Below are positions 24,301 through 37,400 of a DNA stretch of 64,000 nt, piece after piece. The first letter of the stretch is position 1. Every line of letters begins with the position of its first letter. The position numbers were made by a program, and so were the translations under genes. Origin of the DNA: Aulostomus chinensis (lineage: Eukaryota > Chordata > Actinopteri > Syngnathiformes > Aulostomidae); contig JBBMOA010000004.1 of assembly GCA_037954235.1 (NCBI GenBank), forward strand, positions 12,233,601 to 12,297,600, given 5' to 3'. The notes under the pieces are model-generated. The model was not told the origin of the DNA, did no database searches, and saw nothing but the letters and a program-made list of their open reading frames with translations.

Positions 24301-27300
24301 TCGGGCCTGTCTGGAGCGAGCTTTCCTCTGGGACTCTGACTCCTCGTCTCTCACAGGTGTCAGGTAGGACCTGAAAAACACCCATACACCCACACACTCA
24401 TCAACGTCTCATTTTCATTCAAAGACCTGAGAATGACGGTGTGATTTTTCCGTGGCTCTGTCATGAGCAAAGATGTTTTTGGAGGCTTTGGTTTAGGATG
24501 GACAGGCAGAAGGTCTCTGCAGCACCGCAGCATTTCATCTAAAATATTTAGTCATATAATCAGGGGTGCACAATAAGTGGTCCGCAACTTATGTGCACCC
24601 CTGCATATAATCAACTTTCAACAAACACAGCAGAGCACATTTGAACCCTTTAGAATTCCTTCACCGTCATTTTACCAGCTGTCTTATCACTGGATCCAGG
24701 AGACAACCAGCATCAGCCAACGACTCACTTCTAAAGGTTTGTGTTTTCCTTGAGCTCTTCTACTTGTTTCTCCCCTCTGTAGGACACAGAAGCGTGAACT
24801 CATTCTGGACTTGTGGAGTCGTGGCCCAGAGGACAGTGTGCAGAAGCCCCCCCACCCTCCATATAAGGAGAGAGAAGCTTGAGCAGCAGAAACCGTCCCA
24901 CTCGACTCCCACCGGGACAGGTGGCTCATTTCACCACAGCAGCAGGGAAAGACACACTCGACCCCACTCAAACACACACACACGCTTTGTGTGGTGGACA
25001 AACTCTTCCTCCTTACAATGAGTGTATAGAACTGGACCACTCTCTCTCACACGCCATGCACGCACGCGCGCACACACACACACACACACGGTTCGCAAAC
25101 AGAGGAAATGCATCCGAATTTTCCGACAGGGATTTCAAGACGCTCTCAGTAAACATTTGGAACCAATCTGAGTGAAATGACCCTGAAAGCTCATGAATAA
25201 ACAACATTTTTTCAAAGAAGTTAGTGAAGATGATTCTTTAACCCCCCCCCCCCATGTGATGCTTTAACTTTCCACTAAACCCGAAATAGGAACAGAAATA
25301 AACACACTAGTAAACAAACATCAACTACAAACTCCAACACGTATTCAGCAAGTCGGCGAGTGACAGTTTCACATCTTTAGTTCCTAGAATCCAGCCTGTG
25401 TTCATGATTGCATGACTCAAAACCTTGAAGCCTGTGCAGCCTTAAATGTAAGCTTCAATACGTTTACGACACGGACCAAATGACTCCAGTACTTTTTTAC
25501 ATTCTAATTTCTTCTTAGCGTCAAAAGATGACTCATCATTCCATCACAAAATACAACACGAGGGTGACAAATCTCAAGGCTGTAATTTTGGTTTTTCGTT
25601 GTGTTCTAGAGCTGCTTTGAGTGGAGAAACATGGCAGTGTTCTGAAACATAAAACTGAGGAGCTGAAACTGAGTGTTCTTACGTTGTGAAGCAGTTTTGG
25701 CAGTGTGATAATGCGGAGAAGCTGAAAATGAAAGACCTGCGATGCATTTTGCTTTTTGACAACAGCGCTGGTACGTGTGCGTCCCTGTGTGTGAACATGG
25801 GTGTGTGGAGGCATCGTACCTGCGTCTCTCGGGGCCAGTGCCAGTGGTGGTAGATATGCCGGTGGTGGTAGTGGTAGATGTGGTGGTGGTGGTGGTAGAG
25901 CCAGTGTTTATAGTGGGGATAACTGCTGCAGACTCCCTCTCCTTTTCCTTTTCCCTCTCTGCACTCTCCTCTGACCAGTACCTGAGGACAGCAAACACCT
26001 CACTAAACTAAAGCCAGAACAACAGATCCATAGACGCGCTGACGGTCACAATTATTTCCGGGCTGCTCACGCTCGGCGGTGCACACGTGTGCACACTGCA
26101 TACAAGCACAAGTCTTGTTAGATTTACTCGTGCGAGCGCTCCAGACTCCACGCTTCTCTGGCCCAGGCCCCATGAGAGGCGGCGGGGGGCTTCAGGACGG
26201 TGGGGTTGCACGCACGCACACCGAGGACAGGGGTAGATGGAACGGTGAATTTCTCACCATAATGACATCATAACAGGTAGGAGAACATTTTTATGTCCTG
26301 TTTGACTTCAGCCAGCCGTTAGCTCGCTTTACGTCAAACTGCGCAGCGAAAAATACAGTTTGAAGTGCAAACTTCTCTTTCAGCAACTTCATGAGCTTGT
26401 TTGCCAGGCATCAATCTGACTGACAAAGTTTTGAGCAGATTACTTAAACGTGACTGAAACGTGTCCTCCAAACAGATTCAAGTACTACGTCTGTGTCCTA
26501 GAGGATAATCCAGCTCTTTGTTAGAATCGTCGCAAACAATCTTGCACATTACAGCCATCGGCCCTTTTGCATTATAAATGTCCTGCTGTCAACTGGACAT
26601 ACCACGACCATCCAGCCGGTAGCAGACGACTACAAGCTAAAGCCGTCTGTCCCTGAGGGCTCTGATGGGGGAGTCGTACCTGCTGGTGAGACTGGTGGAG
26701 CCAGTGCGGGTGGAGGAAGAGCCCAGACTTGAGAGCAGGCCGCGGTGGCCTGTGGGCGAGGTAACAGATGAGGAGGTGGTGGTGGTTGTGGAGGAAGAGG
26801 AGGAGGAGGTGGTCGAGGAGCTCAGGTCCTCGTGTCGTCTACCAAAGGAGCCGCTGAGAGGACGTAATAGGAGACAAGGCCCGGGTCAAAACCAGGTTCC
26901 AGTGAGGAATGTGTGAACGGGAAGGTGGTTTGAGCGGAACTGATGAGTTGAAGTCTAACATTTCTGGACTCTTTACAACATCGGGGCACCTCGTTCTTTA
27001 CAAGTCTGCTCTCTCTTTTCTCCTGATTGCGCAACAAGCTACTGCAACTTGTAATGTGAAATCTAATTTTCACGACTCCCTACAGTCTGAAGTGTCACAC
27101 AAGGAGGCTTTCTTCTTCTTCTTCTTCTGTAGTTTTCCCACAACAGGAGCCAAACTGACCAGAGTCCACATTATTAATATTAATCAGTTACTTTTACGGC
27201 CTAAAAATGCTGTGTTTGGGTTCAACCTGAGACTGGCAGAAGTGAGGGCATGGCATCGTCAACAAAAGGGGTCAAAACCATTCCATCGTGTGATCGAGTC

Positions 27301-28402
27301 CAAAATATTAAGCTCCGCCCGACATTAGCGGTGGGTATCACACAGTAACCCAAGATAAAACTCTGCAATACTTGATATATTACAAGGTAACTCATCTAGG
27401 ATACATCCTGATATCTGTGACTGAGGAAAAGCGACCCCAAAAAGGGTGAAAGGAAACACAAGTGATGCATCTACTCACTGTTTATCACACAAGGTTAAGA
27501 GAATTTGTCATCAGTGCGGTGAAATGCTGGAGTACTGACACACTGTCCAGACTATGCCTGCATCTACGAGGGAGAACACGCTTCTGGATGTTCAGTCTAA
27601 ACGCCATGAGTTTTACCCTTTACTGGACCGTTTCTCTGTCTGGCCCTTGAGGGCAGCTGGACTGTTGAAGCTCCATTTTTCCAAAGCAAATGATGATTAT
27701 TCAGCGAGGTAAAAATAATCATCTTCAAATATGATGAAAGAACAGGAATAATCAATCCGAGACGTTCAGTTTGGCAAATTTGCTGGTTATCGTATGGCTG
27801 CGGTGTGGCGAAGAATGGAAACGATCCTGCTGCACACGCCGATGTAATTCTAAAGAACCTCATTTGGTTAATACATTTGACACGGAATATCAGACTGGAA
27901 TATAATTAACTGGCCAAATTATTAGGTAATAATCTTTGTCTTTCTAAATGGGCACAAGTAGTCAAGTAGAACAAGAGGTCCTCTGGTCTACAGGGTTAGC
28001 TCACCTGAACCAGGCAGGTTTGGTCTTAAAGTAAAAGAAAAAAGAAAAAAACTTTTCCATGATACATTTGACATATATGGGGGGGGGGGGGGGGGGGGGC
28101 ACAAACGAATGGTGAGCTCTCATTCTGCAGAGCAAAGACACAGAGGACAGGTGGGTGTAGGGAGGGTGGTGCCCCGGTGAGGCTGGTGTACCTGCGGTAA
28201 ATGCTGTATGACTGGTAGTGGGAGGCGGGTGGCTGCCAGGGTTTAGTATTACAGGTGTTAGGGTCCAAGCTGGAGGTGGACGAAGACTTGGCTGGCACGT
28301 CCCGCGTGCTGCCGCTCCGCCCTAGCGCTAGCGTATGGGACGTGCTGGCGTGTCGGCAGGCGGGCGGGTGGGTGGGTGAAAGAGGCATGTTAGCGGTGGA
28401 GG

Positions 28403-28435
<33 letters not shown>

Positions 28436-31400
28436 CTATATATATAGACAGCATAAGAACACACACATATACAGATTTGACTATCAAGCTTTGACACACT
28501 ATTGGTGCATTCATGTCATGTGTGTGTTGAAATGACAGAGAGCTAAAAGCAAAGTGTGGATGATCTGAAACAAGTAAATGAAAGATTTTGGTTTGTTTTT
28601 GGGGTTTTTTGCGGATATCAACTTGCTGAAGGAATCTTTCAGAGTAGAATTTTTTGGAATGGCCAGACAGGTTCCTAAACCGTCTCAGAACTTGTTTCCC
28701 GATGACGAACGCCACAAACGTCCGTGTCTAGGTCCTGTGCCATGAAAAACCCTGAGAATTGATTTTATTTAGGAGTCAGACAGGTAAGGAGGCTCGTTAA
28801 AATGTGAGTAATGTGAACTCACAGGCACAGCAACCTGACAGGACAGGCGCTGTCACGTCACAGAGGGAGAGAGGCGTTTGATGCGTGAGGCCTTGCCTCC
28901 ATCGTACCTCTGGACTGAAGGAGAATTCATCAATGAAAAAAAAAAAAAAAAGCAACGCTGTCTAAAGAGTTTGTAGCATGAAAGCTTATGGATAAAAATA
29001 TCAGATCGGGTGGAGCAGAGATCTGATGACCAGACAAGGGCTGGAGGAGAGTTGTAGAGCAGCGGAGGCTAACCTTCGCTGGTAGCTGGGGGTTCGATTG
29101 GTCGAGGTGCTTCCTTCACTGTTCTTCAGATCGTCGTCCCAGCGTCGCCGGGTGTAGGAGCCACTACGTATCAGAGTAGAAGAAGAGTCCCTGGGGAACC
29201 ACAAGCTATCGTCACACCCCAGATACCGACATAACACTCGGAGCACCTCTCTCGCTGGTGTTGGGAGGAGCTATCCCACAAGGGAAATCTCTCATTTTTC
29301 TACCAAAATCATTGCCGCGCTACATAAACGGTTTGTCCGGGGCCACACACACATGCAGGACTCTAACTCTTTTGCCTGCGACACACAGTGGTGGGTAGCA
29401 GGAGCTGGTCATGCTGTCACATGTACACAGAGCCACTTGGCTCCGAGGCTTCACCTGTTTTCCTTCTCGTCAATGTCTGAAGTACTGGCCAGTCTCCTGG
29501 GGATGGTGGGGGCCACGTAGGCAAGTCGGGTGCCTTTGTCCTTTTCCTGTACAGAGAGGAACAAACAGGATAGCCCTCAAACAAGAACTTACAGCTTTAT
29601 GTACAATTAAAAACTAACAGAAGAAGAATTGGTCCAAATCAGTGGGTGAGCTGCTACCGTGTCCTCATGTCTGCCAGTCACGCAGGCAACAGCAGTGTAC
29701 CGCGCTCCCTTTATTACATTACTTCACATTCATTTAACATATCAGTGAGAGCTAACAAGCTGGAGAGAATGAGAATTAATGAAGACTTTAGTTTTGATCT
29801 TGCCAGCTCTTAATAAGCTAATGCTTTTGAACAGCTTGAGCTCATTTCAGGTTTGGGATTCGAATGTCTCGAAATCTCTGGACACTCGCGTGGATGTTGA
29901 GCGTTTTACTTCATCTTGTGCCTTCAGTCTTTGTACATCCACACTCCACTTGTTCAATAAATATACATTCTGAATAAAGAAAACTTTATATTCAAACATG
30001 CGCTCATTGTTGACAGCTAATAAAACACAGATCATTCTATCTGGAAATGAATAGAAGGCGACAGGTCATTAACAACTAATAATCACTCCTTCCTCAAAGG
30101 TTTCTACTGTCACCTTCGACAACATCAGTGACTAAATACCTTCTCTTTGTCTTTGTTGTCCAGAGAGGACGACAGGCGGGGGCTCGAGGCTGAGCGCATC
30201 ACGCCCGTCGTGTCCTTCTCCCTCTGAGCCTCCTTGGTGGCCGTTATCTCCGCTAGCGCCCCGTAGCTGCCGGTCTTTCTCAAACCTAGACGCCACGATG
30301 CCGGGGATTCGTCCTTCCTCTCCTCCTCCACTTTAGTTGAGACCTTTCCAGTAGGCTGAGTGGCCTGAGAGGGAGGACGGGGGGGTGCAGACGTTTTGTA
30401 CATGACATCATCCATTTTGCAGTTTGGATTTTTAGTAATCTTGGTGAGTCACACAGCAATCAGCTACAGGTTTCATCCACTTTTTTAAAGCAACATTTTA
30501 GGATTAACGATGACATTTTTAAAAGGGGAGACATGCCAGTTAAGAGGTCCAATCACATCCAGGATCAGAGGACAGACAAACACCCCTACCTGACTAAGTC
30601 TACCATCTGTATTCAAACCAGTGCTGTAAGATTCGCCTGACTTCACCCAAAAAGCATATTTTGCTTTTAAAAATACTCAAAGAGGCGTCCTGAGCTCACA
30701 CTTTGAGCTAAAAACAAAACAGCACTTTTAGCTGGCGCTCTGAATGCTCCATCTGGGTTGTTTTTAGCTCCAATCACAGCCTTTGAGGATTATTGAGCGC
30801 GCGGCTGGATGAAGACATTTTGGATGATGCTGGACAATGAATTTGGAGTAGATCTCCATTATCTCCGAGCTACATCGCTGACATTTCTAACCACCACATT
30901 TATCTGAGTGTAACTTAACGGCAAATGACACTTTTGGGTGAAGACAAACTTTAAAAAGGAGCTAGCGAAGTAGCTGAGGTCGTCTCACACTAGGATCCTG
31001 ACATACATGACGACAAAAAGGTGACGGGCAACTTAAAAACACACAAGCCACACCGACACGGAAGCACAAAGAGGACAGTGCATCTGTAGATGACTCATGA
31101 GAAGATGTGAGATTGATGAGTGAGAGTCAGTGACAGGGAGGTTCATCCAGCATCACCCAGACCAGGCCGGGTGGGTTAGAGGGGTGTTAAGTACTGTCAG
31201 TGCACAGGTGCATGTAGGATGAGAGAACAACTCTGGTGCACACCAATGCCTCACCATGGGTTTTTTGGGCACAAGAGAAATGCCAGTTTTGCGCAAGCCT
31301 TGACGCCACAATGCAGGACAGCCTGGCTCCGCCACAGGCATGAGGGGAGTAATACAATCAAACTAAAGCCAACCAAGACAAGAGCCCGGGATGAGAAAGA

Positions 31401-34400
31401 CAGACGCAGAGATGAAGGGGGGAGGTGGAGGGCAGGGAGATAGAGAAAAAGCCAGAATAAGACTGAAGCAGAAGCAGCAGCAAAAGAAACACACTTTATG
31501 GTAAGGAGAGATCTTTTAAAGCCTAGTCACACCACACACGGCTTACTGCCAATCCAGGAGCGCTACCATGATTGCTTTTGGAAGACAACACAGATTCAGC
31601 AAACATTTGGTAGTGTCAAAACTGGATCTGGTTAATGCTCACTCTTGTTAGACGGAAGGCATTGTGATGTGTGGTCGCTAGGATTTAAAGGATTGGAACA
31701 AGATCATTGCAAGAAAAAGAAATGGAAAATAAGACGTGAAACTCAGAAGGTGGCCACTGATTGCATGACGTCACATTCGGGAGTCTTGGATGGTAACCAA
31801 AGTTTCAGTGCAGGCTCGGTCAAATTTAGTTGGAATTTTCAGTTTCCTTTTACAACTGAAGCCACACAAAGCAGTGGGGGATCCAGCAGTTACAGTCCGT
31901 GGACTGGATGAAGCAGGCATGCCCTTGGAGAGGAAGGCTCAGTCAGGTTATGTGCTTAGTCTCATTTATCCAGCAGAGGGCAGCAGCTCCAAAAGAGGGG
32001 AAACACACAAGCCCTGGTTTTCCTCCTAGGAAGCAACCTAGTTCACCTCCTCTGTAGCCTTGATCCTCCTGGTGTCCTACCTTGAGCTTATAGTAAGCTG
32101 TTAACGGAGGAGGCCACCAATCACTCCCCCTGCGCGGCGTGTTTGTTAAACAGCAGCAACGACTAGTTGTAATTCTTGTTCTCAGGCCCTCCGTGACGTT
32201 TGTTAGCTTTTCTAGGCTCATTGTAGAGCAACGCTGCGTGGTGGCCTCGAGTAAGAGCTGCATTTATGTAAACCTTGAGAATCTTCAGCCAGCTGTGAAA
32301 TTAGGTTTGTGTTGAAGGGGGAGGAAAACTAAATAGAGGGAGGATTTTATTGATCTGTATACATGAGGAGGCACCAACGTGTCTCAAAAGTGTCAGAGCT
32401 TCCTGTAACAGGGGAGGTGGAGTTACCACTTGATGTCTAGTGGACTAGTGCTGCGGTTACTGTCCTGATCTGTCACGCCCGACACCTGCTTGTACCTTCT
32501 TTACTGGTGATGTGGGACTTGTCAGCTGGTTGGTCGGGCTGGTCGGAGATGACACGGTGATTGTGGCTGGGGCGGGCATTGTGCTGTTGCTCACGGATGC
32601 TGAAGGTTTGCTCTTATCTGAAGATGTAAAAAAAAAAAAAAAGAAAGAAAGAAAGAAAGAAAGAAAAGGTGTTATACATTGTTAGGGTTCTTCCTGTTTG
32701 GTGCGTGGCGCAGGCTTTTGGTGCACGAGTCTCCGTGCAGTAAGGCCATGCCAAAGAGAGTCAACTGAACACACGGCGACTGAAACGCCTCATTTTGTAG
32801 TTCAGCCTCTTCTTTAAATACACGTCTAAATCTTTTTTTTTATTTCTTTTACGGTGTTATGATGGAATCTGTGTAAAAGTGACTTATGTAACACCGCACA
32901 ACCTTCCTGTCTGCTGTGGTTTTATGAGGATGTGGAAGGTACGAGCTGCAAATGGAAAAATGTTTTGGCCTGATTTAGTGATACAACACAAGTTGGAAAA
33001 CAAATTTGGGGGGGAAAAAAAGACACACAAAAGTACCTGCTTCAGTCTCCGACTCTGAATCTTCTTCCTCCTCTTCTTCACTGGAGCAGCTTGATTCGTC
33101 CTTCTTTCCCTCCTCTTCTTCATCCACCTTCTCAGGTTCTAAGGTCTCAATGCGTGGAGCACTCTTTTCTGGCTCCAGAAGCAGTGTTTCTTTGCTGGAG
33201 AACATAAATATAACACCATTTGTGTAGAAATACAACATTGTGTTATGTTCTCCACTGAACTGCAACACCCAATACAAGATAAATACTTTACACCACCCTA
33301 AAACAAACTTTATTCAGAAGCTGTGTTGATTACTTGGCAGTATCAAGCCATTTACCTCTTCAGAGGTTTTAGTGATTGGTTGTTATCCCCTGTGGTCGTT
33401 GTTTCAATCAAAGGAGATTTCTTGACATCTTTCTTCTCACTCATCAGCTGGAATTAAGAAAACAAAGTTCAGCAAATCAAACAGCTCCAAAAACCGGTGG
33501 CACACTTTCAACACACTTGGAAAATTTGTCTGACACATTTAAATTCCGTATTTTAGCGCGGAATCCATTGAAGCAACGGAACTGAACTTTTCCAGTAGCG
33601 GTGACCTGTATTCAGGATGCTAGTATGGTATGGTATGTGTCTAAATGTTAAGTCCAGTCATGTTCTCCTAAGATCCTGCACTTCATTCATTCATACAAGT
33701 GTCAGCTCCCCGAGGAGTCAGCTCCCCGAGGAGAAGTCCGAGGATGGTGGAGGGAGGGGAAGCAGAGGTAGGAGGGAGCGAGTGGGGCTACAAGCTAAGC
33801 TAATGGCTACACCACTCAAACCACCGACCTTCTCCCAGATATAATTTCTGTGTGCGGGCAGCAGTGATCCATGACACTGATTACAAATAACCATCCTTTT
33901 ACACATGAAATTAGCTGCAGACAAAGCCATCCCCTTGCTGAACATCCCAGGATGAACATTTGAGGAAGCTAGCAAAGTCTAAGCAGCTGAAGCTAGCAAG
34001 AGCAGAGCTAGCCAGGTACGTTTTCACTAGTATCAGGAAAAAAAACCTTACAATTACCCCTTATCATAAAAACTACAGTAGCAGTGCTGACATCTAACAT
34101 AAGCATTTCCCAGTATTTTTCTTCCTTTTTGTCTAAGTCTTTCCACTTCCAATCATGTTAAAATAGTGCGGTACTCTGCCCGTGATGTAACCGACAGTTC
34201 TCGTTGAACTCATGTCCTGTGTTTGAGCGCCTGCAGCACCAGAGGCCCCTGCAGCACCAGAGGCCCCTGCAGCACCAGAGGCCCCTGCAGCACCAGAGGC
34301 CCCTGCTGCTAAGAAATGCTGCACTGTCCTTTTTGCTCAGACTTACCAAGTTTTGTTTCTTTTGTAGTTCTTCTAAGTATCCCAAAACATCTTCATCTGC

Positions 34401-37400
34401 TACATCAAAAGCTGTCTGGCCCTGAGGGAAAGAAATTCAAAAGTTCATAAATACTAGAAGAAGAATGCAGTACACAACAGTAGATGATGGTACTCCGAGG
34501 CTGCAGATACACACCATTTTATTAATGAGGTCCATGTCACATAGGTTTTCCACTAGTATCCTACACGCCTCCTCTTTACCCCAGTGTGCTGCTGCATGTA
34601 GAGGAGTCCAGCCGTCATAGTCCTTAATATTTACATCATACCCTGCTTGGATTAAAAGCCTGCACAGTTTAAAAAAAAAAAAAGAAGAAAAAAGGAATGG
34701 GGATTGTGAGAGGGAGGAGAAACAAAAATAGTTGTTTTTTTTTTGTCAGAATAAGCAAATCTGGTTTTCTCGGATTTGGTTCTGTAAACTAATCTTTCAA
34801 GGTGCTGCCAGGGTCCAAGCTTTTAGAAGTGCGTCAGCGCTGTAACCCTGGGTCAGAGATTCAAGAGATACACTCCCTAAATGCAGAATCCGAAGGGTCG
34901 CAGTCATTCAGAGCAGGTTGTGGTTGGCAAATTTTTAAAACTCAATATTTCAGCTAATAAATCTGCCACGATGGTAAAACATTTAGATCCCTGTCTTGTT
35001 TACTGTAGTCGTACTAACCATTAGAGATCTTAGAGCTATCTATGGCATTAGAGTGTGCTGGCTGGCTTCCCAGACCAGATGGACAGGCGGCTGCAGTTCC
35101 TATCCTCGAGCAATGTAGCTGTAATAACAGCCAGGAGAGACAATGCACTGACAAGATGCAGGGACCAAGATATGTTTGGCATTAGCAAAGAAAAACGCCT
35201 GATGCTACGCTTCACTTGCTTGACTAAAAACAGAATAATGTAACTTGCAGGGGATGCTTTATTTCGGATCCAAACTATAAGTTGAGATTTAATTTTTTCC
35301 TAAGCAGGGGTAGACAAATGCTATTTTCAGTGAGCTCGCCACCTGCGAAACCAAGACTGCAGCTTACTTTAAAACCTCGACGTATCCTTTCGCAGCAGCT
35401 ACATGGAGCGCTGTCCCTCCAGACTTGGCGTGCCGGACATCTTGGATCTGGCCGCTGTTGAGCCACTGCCGGGCGTCCCTCAGCATGATCCGCTCCTCTT
35501 CTTTCCGGGCCGCCTCGATGTCCACACCTGGAAAGACAGGGGAGGCCGATACCGTCACACTGACAGTCAAGGATAAGCTCCCTCTTAATACGCTGCCAGC
35601 TCCAACTCTCAGTTATATTCTACATCCACGGAACATTTTGTGTTACCATTGCACTGACAAAATCCAAATCTAAAGAGCTTTGCATACTTAGAAATTACCA
35701 TAAAATGCTCCAATAATGGCAAATCTTTGCTCAACAATATCAAATCCATACATTACTGTCATTTTAATAAGACCAGTCCTGTCTTTACAACTTTTTTGGC
35801 AATGCCTGTGGACACGAGAGGGTGTTGTCAAGCACTCCTTCTGCTTCGGAGAATATTTTTATGCCAATATTCTGTCAATTTGACAATGAAGTAGAGGCTG
35901 CAAACACACAGGCCTCAGACGGTTAAGTGGGTCAATATGTCTAAGTTATATGCTGCATGCAGGGCAGCGGTGGAAACAGGCCTGTATTGTCTTGCTGACA
36001 ACTGGTTGGAACACGAGACGGTCTGCAACGCACTGCCGCATGAGTGGTTGACTCGTCAGCTGAGCGTTAACTGTGTTGAACTACATAAATAGTGATCCAA
36101 GAAGTGCTCTGGGGTAGGAGCCAAGCCTTCAGCTGATCTTATAGGTTTTGTTTCACTCCCGGGGATACATCATTACTCTTTTCCTGACACCCTAGCGAGC
36201 TCAAGATTGCCTGGAGCTTTTAAACCAATGAACGACAAGTGTGTCTGTAAGTTTGGCTTAAAGAGAAGGGCAGGCAATGGAAAAGTGCAACTGCGCCCAC
36301 AGGTTTAGCGCCTTCTCACTGGTGAGGAACGTTATGAGATCGGTTGAGAAAGAGGAGAGAAACCTTCTCCTCCTTTCGCGTTTCAGGAAACTGCTCTATG
36401 ATCCTCAGAAATGGTTCTACATGGACAGGTTTTAAGCGCGTAAAGCGCCAACAATATTCTGGAGGTTTGCCTATTTAGAGAATCAGAGAACCGAGAGTGA
36501 AACCAAAAGGGGCAGGATGATGACTTTGATTGTCTGAGTTCATCTGCGATGACTTTCAGGACTCTTGAATCATTGTGATCACCTAGTCAGTAAAGCCCCA
36601 AAGACTCTCACATTCCATCTTAGGGCCTGGGTCCACCGGCTTTCTTCCTGAGGCCAATGTCTGTTTTAAGCTCGCAGAGGGAGCCCCGTCTTTTTCGTGT
36701 TATGCAACAAGGAGTGATAGCTGTATGACAGAGATGAAAAATGAAGGTGAAACCCACGCTCATCCCTGTCATTTTACACCTGTGGTCCAATCAAAGCAGA
36801 GGACATGTGGGCCAATTACCACAAAGACAGAGTGCTAAGTCTTACATGAGCAAGTGGAGAAGAAATGATGGAGACGCTCCTGAACAGATGATTCGACCTG
36901 CTGGGATGTTTCCTCAGAATCTCCGGTCTCCAGCCTCAGTTTGTTTTATTAATGAAGAACCCAAACCAGAAAATGGAACTAACATTTTTACTTCAGCAGA
37001 CAGTCTAACAACTAAAGTGTCGCAGCAGAAACGTGCACGGCGTCCTAGAGCTCTTAGCACTTTCAGGAGAAACGCTGATGTTGACTTGCTGGCCCCTTAT
37101 AACTAAACGACATTCAGAAGGCTTAAAAATAAGTCAATCAGTCAAAAGACCTACAGGGGACACACCAAAGCGACTGTTTTTGCAGCAGGTAAAAACACTT
37201 CAGCGGCCACAAAGTGTTTAAAAACCAGCTTCTCACAAGGTGAAAAATTGCAAGAGAGAAACTGTGAATCCATTTAATTATTTCATTGCATCAGATTGAG
37301 ATGTTTACCAAACCATTACACCGTGAAAGATGACATTTTGACGTGGGCTCCGGCTCCGTCAACGCTGCTGTGAGATATTCCAACTGACTGTGGATGTGGA

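Larger units (their letters stand above)
30365..32495. other. ppp1r12a intron 9, host of the candidate cassette exon
   Basis: The intron contains the candidate exon at 31255-31362, a dispersed palindromic element (30641-30945) and a full CTCF-core match (31970-31983). The rest is unassigned. Confidence 0.7.

Noticed and set aside
34231..34302. Regularly spaced repeats suggesting a CRISPR array
   Set aside because: The 18-bp units are directly adjacent with no spacers. It is a minisatellite in a vertebrate intron.
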